Shown: positions 17,609 through 25,384 of the stretch, in pieces
Position numbering within the stretch: position 1 is the stretch's first letter
Layout of the letters: the number at the start of each line of letters is the position of its first letter
Assembly (NCBI RefSeq): GCF_000424385.1
Contig: NZ_AUJU01000009.1
Location: 99,566 to 163,565 of the forward strand
Direction: 5' to 3'
Length of the DNA: 64,000 bases
Source: Butyrivibrio sp. LC3010
Lineage (GTDB): Bacteria > Bacillota > Clostridia > Lachnospirales > Lachnospiraceae
The notes under the pieces: generated by a model
Told to the model about the DNA's origin: nothing
The model's input: the letters and a program-made list of their open reading frames with translations, nothing else
Databases searched by the model: none
Program-made: the position numbers and the translations under genes

Positions 17609-20158
17609 ATGAACAATAAGCTATATAAACTTATGAACTGGCCTGAGATTGAAGAGATTATTTATTCAGATGGTGATGATCCTCACAGAATCTTAGGCGC
17701 TCACAAGGTAGGTTCTAATCTTCTTATTCAGACCTTTTACCCCATGGCAGTAGAAATTGAAGTAGTTCCGGCTACGGGTACAAAAACATATAAGATGGAG
17801 CTTGCTGATGAAGCAGGTTTCTATGCTGCGCTTGTTCCCTATAAGGAAAATTTCAAATATAAATACAGGATCAAACTTGAGAACGGGGATATCAGGGAAA
17901 TAACAGATCCATATAATTTTGCACCGAGAATGGACCGCGAGGATTTTATCAAATTCAACAGCGGAATTCACTATAACATCTATGAAAAGCTTGGAGCTCA
18001 TGTTATCGAGATCGACGGTGTAAAGGGCTGTACTTTTGCCGTATGGGCACCGGATGCTGCAAGAGTCAGTGTAATAGGTGACTTTAACGAATGGGATGGA
18101 AGAGTCAATCAGATGCAGCGTGTTGATCATGCCGGAATATTCGAGATTTTCATTCCGGATGCCAAAGACGGTGATGGCTATCAGTATGAGATAAAGACCA
18201 AGGGCGGTGTGATATTCAAAAGACCTGACCCTTATGGATATGCTTATAAAGACAGGGATAATGTGATTTCACAGGTCGTTGAAATAAAGGACATCGACTG
18301 GAATGATGCTACATTTATAAAAAACAGAACCAAATTTGACAGGGATACTGATCCGCTGTCAATTTGTGAGCTTTCTCTTGATACCTTTGCTGCAAAGCAT
18401 CAGAATCATATTCCCGATTATGAGGAGCTTGCAGGAGAGATTCTTGAATATGTCAAGGACCATGGTTTTAATACCATCGAATTAAAGCCTATTATGGAAC
18501 ATATTCCGGGACATCCTTTCCATATTAACGGATTTTTCTCTGTTCAGAAAAGATATGGATCACCTGATGACTTTAAGAAGTTTGTAAATATCATGCATGG
18601 AGCTGGAATAAGGGTAATAATGGATTTCGTTACAACATTTTTCCCCAAGCTTCAATGCGGCCTTAATGCGTTTGACGGACAGGCTCTTTATGAATATCCG
18701 GATCCGAGAATGGGTGTGCATCCCAGAACCGGTGATCTGATATTTGATTTTGGAAGAAAACAGGTGACTAACTTTCTGCTTTCATGTGCACTTTACTGGG
18801 TTGAAAATTATCATCTCGACGGTCTAAGAGTTGCTGATATTGCCAAGATTCTTTACCTTGATTATGACAGAAAGCCCGGTCAGTGGATTCCTAATATATA
18901 TGGCGGTAATGAGAATCTTGAAGCCAAGGACTTTTTGTGTAACTTCAACTCAGTGCTGAAGACTAAGCACCCCGGCATACTTACACTTACAAAGGAGACT
19001 TCCTGCTGGCCGAGAGTAACAGGTGAGCTGGACGACGGTGGTCTTGGATTTGATTATAAATGGAATAATGGATGGACTAAGGATTTCCTTGATTATATCC
19101 AAAATGATCCTCTTTTCAGATCAGGCAATCATAATGAGCTGACATTCTCACTTGTTTATTGCTATACAGAGAGATTTGTGCTGGCATTTACTCATGAAGA
19201 GATTGGGAAAGGACTTGAAGGTCTCTATGATCTTATGCCCGGCGACTCCGCTCAGAAGATGGCAGGGGTTCGTCTTGCAATATCATACCTTATGACTCAT
19301 CCGGGAAAGAAAATGCTTTACATGGATCCCAATGAGTTAAGCATTGATAATGCAGTATTTTTAGAGAACCTGATACATTCTCTTAATGAGATTTATTATT
19401 CAAGACCGGCTCTTCATCAGATTGATGTTAATGACAGCGGCTTTGAGTGGATCAATAGCATGGCAGCTGAGGAATGCATGATGTCCTTTATAAGAAAAGG
19501 ACAGTCTGATGCAGATATGCTGATTGTTGTAGTTAATATGGCAGGTGTAGACAGAACATTTGAAGTTGGCGTGCCTGCTGACGGTAAGTATTACGAGATC
19601 TTCAACTCCGATGATACCTGCTATGGCGGAAGCGGAATTGTGAATCCCGGCAGAATCGAAGCAAACTTCAGCGAGGCTGATGGAAGACCATATTCAATTC
19701 CTGTTAAGCTTGCATCATCTTCACTTGCAATATTCTCTTATACTGCTTATACAACTCAGGAAAAGAAGATCAGAAAAATCCGTGAGGAAGAAGCAAACAA
19801 TAAGATGCAGGAACGTGAGAGAACCTTAAGGGAACTCAAGAATCGTCAGGAGAAGGAAGAGGCAGAGCTTTTGAAGGAGCTTCATGAGCGTTATGAGAGA
19901 GAGCTTGCAGCTCAGGAAGAAGCTATTGAAAAGAAGTACGAGCAGATAGAAGAAGAACGAATTTCAAGTATTGTTTCAGAAGCAGCATTTAAGGCAGTTT
20001 CCGGCACTAAGAAAACGCAGACAAAGAAGACTTCAGCAAAGAAGACAACTGCCAAGACAGAAACAAAGACAGCTGCAAAGAAGACAAGAAAGACTTCAAC
20101 AAAGAAAACTTCTTCATCAAAAGCAGAAAATACGGACAAGAAAGAAGATAACGAATAA
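17609..20158 (+). CDS. GlgB (glycogen branching enzyme) homologue lacking catalytic residues
   Basis: The 849-residue protein has the full GlgB layout: N1 domain (about 20-125), CBM48 (about 140-235; VWAPDAARVSVIGDFNEWDG), GH13 barrel (about 250-640) and C-terminal sheet domain. The barrel is clearly GlgB-derived (GGNENLEAKDFL, GGLGFDYKWNNGW), but the active site is gone. The nucleophile Asp of RVDA is A409, the acid/base Glu of AEES is K462, the HDE Asp is E530, the region-I His is F344 and the substrate Tyr is F304. It is probably an alpha-glucan-binding scaffold or regulator, not a branching enzyme. A coiled coil (about 728-795) and a Lys/Thr-rich tail (about 796-849) follow. The ATG at 17609 has GGAGGG upstream; 17594 lacks one. 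Confidence 0.88.
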   Translation: MNNKLYKLMNWPEIEEIIYSDGDDPHRILGAHKVGSNLLIQTFYPMAVEIEVVPATGTKTYKMELADEAGFYAALVPYKENFKYKYRIKLENGDIREITDPYNFAPRMDREDFIKFNSGIHYNIYEKLGAHVIEIDGVKGCTFAVWAPDAARVSVIGDFNEWDGRVNQMQRVDHAGIFEIFIPDAKDGDGYQYEIKTKGGVIFKRPDPYGYAYKDRDNVISQVVEIKDIDWNDATFIKNRTKFDRDTDPLSICELSLDTFAAKHQNHIPDYEELAGEILEYVKDHGFNTIELKPIMEHIPGHPFHINGFFSVQKRYGSPDDFKKFVNIMHGAGIRVIMDFVTTFFPKLQCGLNAFDGQALYEYPDPRMGVHPRTGDLIFDFGRKQVTNFLLSCALYWVENYHLDGLRVADIAKILYLDYDRKPGQWIPNIYGGNENLEAKDFLCNFNSVLKTKHPGILTLTKETSCWPRVTGELDDGGLGFDYKWNNGWTKDFLDYIQNDPLFRSGNHNELTFSLVYCYTERFVLAFTHEEIGKGLEGLYDLMPGDSAQKMAGVRLAISYLMTHPGKKMLYMDPNELSIDNAVFLENLIHSLNEIYYSRPALHQIDVNDSGFEWINSMAAEECMMSFIRKGQSDADMLIVVVNMAGVDRTFEVGVPADGKYYEIFNSDDTCYGGSGIVNPGRIEANFSEADGRPYSIPVKLASSSLAIFSYTAYTTQEKKIRKIREEEANNKMQERERTLRELKNRQEKEEAELLKELHERYERELAAQEEAIEKKYEQIEEERISSIVSEAAFKAVSGTKKTQTKKTSAKKTTAKTETKTAAKKTRKTSTKKTSSSKAENTDKKEDNE

Positions 20159-21063
20159 TGCTTAGAATGTTACCCCTGACTGCTACTACTACAGCTGAAA
20201 CTGCCATCGAGACTATAGCTGAGGTAACAGGTAATGATAATTTAAAGCCGGGAGTTATAGAAAAATATTTAAAAGAACTCCCGGATAAGGCCTTTGCACT
20301 GCTGGTTCAGGCAGTACTTGCCATAATAATCCTTGTGATTATGTGGCAAGTAATTAAGGTCATTGCAAATATTGTTGAAAAATCTCTTTTAAAAACCAAG
20401 ATTGAAGATGCAACTGCAAAATTCCTTGCTAAGGTCGTAAGAGTATCACTCGAGATACTTTTGGTATTTTCACTGGCTGCAGCTTTTGGAATGGATACAG
20501 CCAGCATAGTTGCACTGCTTGGTTCTGCAGGTGTTGCGATAGGTCTTGCTATACAGGGCACTCTTTCAGATTTTGCAGGAGGAATACTGATACTTCTATC
20601 AAGACCCTTCAGGGTTGGAGATTATATAATTGTCGGAAGTACCGGAGTAGAAGGAACTGTAACAGAAATATCACTTATCAATACGAGAATGCTGACAGCT
20701 GATTTCAGAAGAGTTGTTATACCAAACGGCTCACTTGCTTCTGCAACAATTACAAACAACAACGGAAATACAATGAGAATTCTGGATACAATGGTTGGCA
20801 TTTCCTATGGCGCTGATATTGATAAAGCAAGAACTGTAGCGGAGAAGGTAATGGATGCCAACGAGTACATTTCAGATAAATATGAAAAGTGTGTATATGT
20901 TGATGCACTTGCAGACAGCAGTGTTAATCTCAGAATAAGAGGTTGGGTAAAGCCTGAGAACTATCTGAAGGCAAAATGGTCAATGAATGAAGCAGTAAAG
21001 AAAGCCTTTGATAAAGAAGGCGTTGAGATTCCCTTTCCTCAGATTGATGTACATATGAGATAA
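20158..21063 (+). CDS. small-conductance mechanosensitive channel (MscS family)
   Basis: This 301-residue MscS-type channel opens on membrane tension and releases solutes during hypo-osmotic shock. It has an N-terminal helix pair (about 40-65 and 95-125), the Gly/Ala-rich pore helix TM3 (GSAGVAIGLAIQGTLSDFAGG, about 121-141) and the beta domain with PFRVGDYI and VVIPNGSLASATITN. The start ATG overlaps the stop of the GlgB-like gene by one base (TAATG), which implies translational coupling. A second MscS homologue lies at 56266-57156. Confidence 0.92.
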   Translation: MLRMLPLTATTTAETAIETIAEVTGNDNLKPGVIEKYLKELPDKAFALLVQAVLAIIILVIMWQVIKVIANIVEKSLLKTKIEDATAKFLAKVVRVSLEILLVFSLAAAFGMDTASIVALLGSAGVAIGLAIQGTLSDFAGGILILLSRPFRVGDYIIVGSTGVEGTVTEISLINTRMLTADFRRVVIPNGSLASATITNNNGNTMRILDTMVGISYGADIDKARTVAEKVMDANEYISDKYEKCVYVDALADSSVNLRIRGWVKPENYLKAKWSMNEAVKKAFDKEGVEIPFPQIDVHMR

Positions 21064-21132
21064 ATTTATTTTTTCTTTAAAAAGCTTGTCAAAGAATGAT
21101 ATCATCTATATAATGATATTTGTGCTTTTAAG

Positions 21133-21172
21133 TTTTAGATTCCCGTTCATACAGACAGGAATCTAAAATTTT
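21133..21172 (+). terminator. terminator hairpin between the channel gene and tRNA
   Basis: The stem TTTTAGATTCC pairs perfectly with GGAATCTAAAA across a 14-base loop and is followed by TTTT, which touches the first base of the tRNA. It could terminate the upstream transcript in either direction. The tRNA must then be transcribed from a promoter inside or just before this hairpin, or by read-through with 5' processing. Confidence 0.75.
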
Positions 21173-21245
21173 GCTGGAATAGCGCAGTTGGTAGCGCAAC
21201 TGATTCGTAATCAGTAGGTCGAGGGTTCAAGTCCCTTTTCCAGCT
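21173..21245 (+). tRNA. tRNA-Thr (anticodon CGT)
   Basis: A complete cloverleaf can be folded: 7-bp acceptor GCTGGAA/TTCCAGC, D stem GCGC/GCGC, anticodon stem ACTGA/TCAGT with loop TTCGTAA, T stem GAGGG/CCCTT with loop TTCAAGT. The anticodon is CGT, reading the Thr codon ACG. The discriminator base is T and CCA is not encoded. It is a single tRNA, not part of a cluster. Confidence 0.95.
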
Positions 21246-21261
21246 TTTATGAAAATTCACT

Positions 21262-21290
21262 AAACTCGTGGCAAAATCCACGAGTTTTTT
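21262..21290 (+). terminator. terminator after tRNA-Thr
   Basis: The stem AAACTCGTGG with CCACGAGTTT, a 6-base loop and a run of T after it lie 17 bases past the tRNA. Confidence 0.92.
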
Positions 21291-21312
21291 TATATTCAGA
21301 ATGCTTGTATTC

Positions 21313-21343
21313 ACTTTAACACTATGATAAGTTAAAGTATAAT
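21313..21343 (+). promoter_or_regulatory. argH promoter with overlapping inverted repeat
   Basis: TTTAAC (21315-21320) and TATAAT (21338-21343) are spaced by 17 bases. An 8-bp inverted repeat, ACTTTAAC-N10-GTTAAAGT (21313-21338), covers the -35 box and touches the -10 box. Its position suits a repressor operator. It does not resemble the classical ArgR box. The leader to the argH ATG is about 45 bases. The stretch 21064-21395 otherwise holds only the two terminators and the tRNA. Confidence 0.6.
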
Positions 21344-21395
21344 TGTTTTATTAAATGTTAGTTCAAAAATCAGAATATTTCAAAAGGAGTAATAT

Positions 21396-22814
21396 ATGGC
21401 GCAGCTGTGGGGAGGAAGATTTCAGGGCGAGATTAGTGAACTTGCCTGGAAGTTTAATGCATCCATTTATTTTGACAAAAGACTTATAAATGCAGATGCT
21501 GTTGGTAGTAAAGCTCATGTTAGTATGCTTGCAAAACAGGGGATAATTACAAATGAAGAATGTGAGCAGATAAAGAACGGGCTTGATGAAATTCTTAAAG
21601 ATGTAAATGAGGGAAAGCTTCAGATTACAGATAAGTATGAGGATGTTCATAGTTTTCTTGAAGCTAATCTGATAGAGAGAATCGGTGATGCAGGTAAGAA
21701 AATGCATACAGGCAGATCCCGTAATGATCAGGTAGCCCTGGATATGCGACTTTTTGTTCGTGAAGAGGTTAAGAATACAGCTGAAGCTTTATATGGCATG
21801 CTGACTACTCTTGATTCTATTATGAATGATAATCTCTACACTTACATGCCTGGTTTTACTCATCTTCAGAAGGCTCAGCCGGTTACACTTGCGCATCATC
21901 TTGGAGCATATTTTGAGATGTTTTACAGAGATGCCACAAGGCTTAAGGACATTTATTCCAGGATGAACTATTGTCCTTTGGGAGCAGGTGCCCTTGCAGG
22001 AACAACTTATCCGCTGGACAGAGAATATACAGCACAACTTCTTAAGTTTAACGGACCTACTAATAACAGTATGGATTCCGTATCCGACAGGGATTATCTC
22101 ATTGAATTTTTATCAGCTTTATCAATTATAATGATGCATTTATCACGTTTTTCGGAAGAAGTTATTATTTGGAATTCAAATGAATACAATTTTGTGACCA
22201 TAGATGATGCATATTCTACCGGAAGCAGTATAATGCCACAGAAGAAAAATCCTGACATTGCAGAGCTTGTAAGAGGTAAAACGGGAAGAGTATACGGAGC
22301 GCTTAATTCACTTCTTGTAACCATGAAAGGAATTCCCCTGGCTTATGACAAAGACATGCAGGAGGATAAAGAAGTAAGCTTTGATGCTATTGACACCACA
22401 AAAAACTGTATTATTCTTTTTACAGACATGTTAAAAACAATGAAGTTCAATAAAGATCAGATGGAGAAAAGTGCTATCCGAGGATTTACTGATGCAACCG
22501 ATGCCGCTGATTATCTCGTAAATAAGGGTGTACCTTTCAGAGATGCACATGGTATTATTGGAAGAATTGTTTTACATTGTATAGATAGATCAATAGGAAT
22601 TTCAGATCTTTCGATTGAAGAACTAAAAAAATTCGCTCCTGAGTTCGATAATGATGTATATGAAGCCATAAGTCTTAAGACATGTGTTGAGAAGAGACTT
22701 ACAGTAGGAGCTCCGGGACCTGAAGCTATGTCCGGATCAATTAAAATAAATCAGAAACTTCTGGATGAATTCTGGACGCATTCTGAAGATTTCGAAATAT
22801 TGGATGTTCTATGA
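21396..22814 (+). CDS. argH: argininosuccinate lyase
   Basis: This 472-residue enzyme of the fumarase/aspartase superfamily splits argininosuccinate into arginine and fumarate, the last step of arginine biosynthesis. The signature loop GSSIMPQKKNPD, the N-terminal LWGGRFQ and the HTGRSRNDQV motif identify ArgH clearly. Length is normal for the family. AAAAGGAG precedes the ATG. No argG or other arg gene is nearby, so the gene stands alone under its own promoter. Confidence 0.97.
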   Translation: MAQLWGGRFQGEISELAWKFNASIYFDKRLINADAVGSKAHVSMLAKQGIITNEECEQIKNGLDEILKDVNEGKLQITDKYEDVHSFLEANLIERIGDAGKKMHTGRSRNDQVALDMRLFVREEVKNTAEALYGMLTTLDSIMNDNLYTYMPGFTHLQKAQPVTLAHHLGAYFEMFYRDATRLKDIYSRMNYCPLGAGALAGTTYPLDREYTAQLLKFNGPTNNSMDSVSDRDYLIEFLSALSIIMMHLSRFSEEVIIWNSNEYNFVTIDDAYSTGSSIMPQKKNPDIAELVRGKTGRVYGALNSLLVTMKGIPLAYDKDMQEDKEVSFDAIDTTKNCIILFTDMLKTMKFNKDQMEKSAIRGFTDATDAADYLVNKGVPFRDAHGIIGRIVLHCIDRSIGISDLSIEELKKFAPEFDNDVYEAISLKTCVEKRLTVGAPGPEAMSGSIKINQKLLDEFWTHSEDFEILDVL

Positions 22815-22881
22815 TTTCCTGAATATCATAAGTTCTGTTTAGGAAATAAATTATTATATATTTTAAGAGGAGAGTGAAAAA

Positions 22882-23967
22882 ATGAGCGAGAAATTGAGAG
22901 TGGCGATTTTAGGTGCAACCGGTATGGTAGGTCAGAGATTTATTACTATTCTTGATAACCATCCCTGGTTTGAGGTTGCTGTTGTTGCAGCAAGTCCCAG
23001 AAGTGCCGGACAGACCTATGAGGAATCTGTAGGTGACAGATGGAAGATGGAAGTTCCCATGCCTGAGGGTGTTAAAAAGCTTGTCATCAAGGATGTAACA
23101 AATGTAGAAGAAGTTACAAAGGACGTTGATTTTGTACTTTCAGCAGTAAATATGTCAAAGGATGAGATCAAGGCTATTGAAGAAGAGTATGCAAAGACCG
23201 AGACTCCTGTTGTTTCCAACAACAGTGCTCACAGATGGACTCCTGATGTTCCCATGATCATTCCGGAGGTTAACCCTCAGCATGCTGATGTTATAGAATT
23301 CCAGAAGAAGAGACTTGGTACTACTAAAGGATTTATTGCTGTTAAGCCTAACTGTTCTATTCAGAGTTATGCTCCTGCACTTTCTGCATGGAGAGAATTT
23401 GAGCCTTATGAGGTTGTAGCAACAACATATCAGGCTATTTCCGGTGCAGGTAAGAACTTTAAAGAGTGGCCAGAAATGGAAGGCAATATTATTCCTTTTA
23501 TTTCAGGAGAAGAAGAGAAAAGCGAAAAAGAGCCTTTAAGAATCTGGGGAACAATAGAAAATGGCGTGATTGTACCTGCTAAAAGTCCAATAATTACATG
23601 TCAATGTATAAGAGTTCCAGTTTTGTATGGACATACGGCCGCAGCTTTTGTAAAATTTAAGAAGAAAGCTACAAAAGATGAACTTATTAATTGTCTTGTG
23701 AATTTTAGTGGTAAGCCACAGGAGCTGAATCTTCCCAGTGCACCAAAGCAGTTTATTCAGTATTTGGAAGAAGATAATCGTCCTCAGGTTTCACTTGATG
23801 TTAACTACGAAGGTGGAATGGGCGTAAGCATTGGAAGACTTCGTGAAGACACAGTTTATGACTGGAAGTTCGTCGGACTTTCTCATAACACTCTTAGAGG
23901 AGCTGCAGGCGGTGCGGTTGAGTGTGCTGAACTCCTCAAAGCACTAGGATATATTACCAAAAAATAA
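22882..23967 (+). CDS. asd: aspartate-semialdehyde dehydrogenase (archaeal/fungal-type)
   Basis: This 361-residue enzyme reduces aspartyl phosphate to aspartate semialdehyde for lysine, threonine and methionine synthesis. The NADP-binding GATGMVGQRF is at 10-19, the catalytic Cys lies in KPNCSIQ, and TYQAISGAGK follows. Motifs and length match the archaeal/yeast-like subfamily, not the common E. coli-type Asd. The first part uses strongly preferred codons, while about 23500-23720 uses more AT-ending and rarer ones, which could reflect recombination. It is flanked by short gaps and has an AGAGGAGAG ribosome site. Confidence 0.94.
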   Translation: MSEKLRVAILGATGMVGQRFITILDNHPWFEVAVVAASPRSAGQTYEESVGDRWKMEVPMPEGVKKLVIKDVTNVEEVTKDVDFVLSAVNMSKDEIKAIEEEYAKTETPVVSNNSAHRWTPDVPMIIPEVNPQHADVIEFQKKRLGTTKGFIAVKPNCSIQSYAPALSAWREFEPYEVVATTYQAISGAGKNFKEWPEMEGNIIPFISGEEEKSEKEPLRIWGTIENGVIVPAKSPIITCQCIRVPVLYGHTAAAFVKFKKKATKDELINCLVNFSGKPQELNLPSAPKQFIQYLEEDNRPQVSLDVNYEGGMGVSIGRLREDTVYDWKFVGLSHNTLRGAAGGAVECAELLKALGYITKK

Positions 23968-24004
23968 TAAGACATAATTTTTAATCTGGGGTGAGGAAAA
24001 ACAC

Positions 24005-25384
24005 ATGGAAAAAACTAAGTTACAGGAATTGGAAGAATTAAACAGCTATTACGAAACCGGTAATAATCAGATTGTCATTGTTTATGGCCATTTACGCACG
24101 GGGAGCACATCGGTCATAGCCACTTTTGCTAAAGACAAGGATCGTATGTATTATTGTGCGGTTGCTGCTTCTGAGAGACTACAGAGATATCTGATTGGAC
24201 AAAGGCTCAGAACAAGAGGATTGGAGCTTCCGGAGTATCCAACCTATCGTGAGATCTTTGAAGGTATAGCTAAGATTTCTGTTGAACATGGAGATTCCAT
24301 GTGTGTCTTAATGGAGAATTTCGAGGATATAATAAAGGCATCTCCTTCATTCTTAGAGGAGATAAGTCCTATTATATTCGATGATTCCCACCCACAGATT
24401 GTCCTTATTCTTATGGGATCAAATGCGGCATGGATTGAGAATAATATGGTTGGAAAGATTGGCGCTCAGGCAACATATATTTCCGGATTTTTAAAGATAA
24501 AGCCCTATTCATTCCAGGAAATGAGAAAAAAATTTGAAAATATGAGTGATAAGGATGTAATCTCTGCTTATTCTATTTTTGGTGGTAATGCAAGATTATG
24601 GTCTTACTTTGATCCTAATAAGACTTTCAGGCAAAATGTTATCGAGAAGTTCCTTGATGCTGAGAACAGTGTGCTTCTTCGCGAGACTTTCAAGGTCCTC
24701 GAAGAAAATTTGCGTGAAACTGCAGTTTATAATACAATCCTATATGGACTTGCAAATGGTAAGAATAAATTAAATGATATACATCATGCCACAGGCTTCT
24801 CAAGGGCTAAGATAATGGTTTACTTAAAGAGCCTTATTGAGCTTGGAATGGTAGAAAAAGTTTATTCCTTTGCTACGACAGGGCATGAAAATGTACAGAA
24901 GGGTGTTTACAGAATATGTGATCCACTTGCACACTTCTTTTACAGATTTTTCTATGCTAATGTTACTCAGATAGTAAGAATGAATGCTGAGGAGTATTAC
25001 GATTCTTATATAGAGAATGACCTTGGTGCTTTTGTAAAGGATGCTTATAAGATTGTTTGCAGAGAGTATATTGATAAGCTCTCAGAATATGACAGACTTC
25101 CTTTCAAGATTGATGAGGAAGGCGAGTGGGTTGGTAAAATTGATTCACTTGATGTCGTTGCACAGAGCGAATCCGGTGATACTCTTGTTGGAGTATGTAA
25201 CTGGGAATCCAAGATGGATGTAAATACAATTGATTCGGTCAGAAGTTGCTGCAAGAGAGCAAGACTTAATCCGGATTATTATTACCTGTTTTCTGCAGAA
25301 GGTTTTGATGAAGGTCTCATCAAGCTCGCAGAGAAAGAAGAGTCCATAAAACTTGTTGGATTGGAAGAAATGATGAATGCCTAA
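24005..25384 (+). CDS. AAA ATPase/DUF234-like protein with degenerate ATPase and nuclease motifs
   Basis: This 459-residue protein follows the layout of archaeal-type ATPases (PF01637) joined to a DUF234-like C-terminus: P-loop domain (about 10-215), winged helix (about 240-300) and a restriction-endonuclease-like fold (about 330-445). The catalytic residues are lost. Walker A reads GHLRTGST, with S34 where Lys is needed. Walker B reads VLMEN (E105-N106 for Asp-Glu). The usual nuclease GECKW reads GVCNW (V398, N400), although the preceding Asp (D384) is kept. The frame is intact and codon use is normal, so it is not a pseudogene. It probably acts as a binding or adaptor protein. It overlaps topB by 8 bases. 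Confidence 0.8.
   Translation: MEKTKLQELEELNSYYETGNNQIVIVYGHLRTGSTSVIATFAKDKDRMYYCAVAASERLQRYLIGQRLRTRGLELPEYPTYREIFEGIAKISVEHGDSMCVLMENFEDIIKASPSFLEEISPIIFDDSHPQIVLILMGSNAAWIENNMVGKIGAQATYISGFLKIKPYSFQEMRKKFENMSDKDVISAYSIFGGNARLWSYFDPNKTFRQNVIEKFLDAENSVLLRETFKVLEENLRETAVYNTILYGLANGKNKLNDIHHATGFSRAKIMVYLKSLIELGMVEKVYSFATTGHENVQKGVYRICDPLAHFFYRFFYANVTQIVRMNAEEYYDSYIENDLGAFVKDAYKIVCREYIDKLSEYDRLPFKIDEEGEWVGKIDSLDVVAQSESGDTLVGVCNWESKMDVNTIDSVRSCCKRARLNPDYYYLFSAEGFDEGLIKLAEKEESIKLVGLEEMMNA

Noticed and set aside
19971..20165. Arg/Gln-rich small protein in another frame over the GlgB tail
   Set aside because: It arises from the repetitive AAG/ACT codons of the Lys/Thr tail read out of frame; no start signal.
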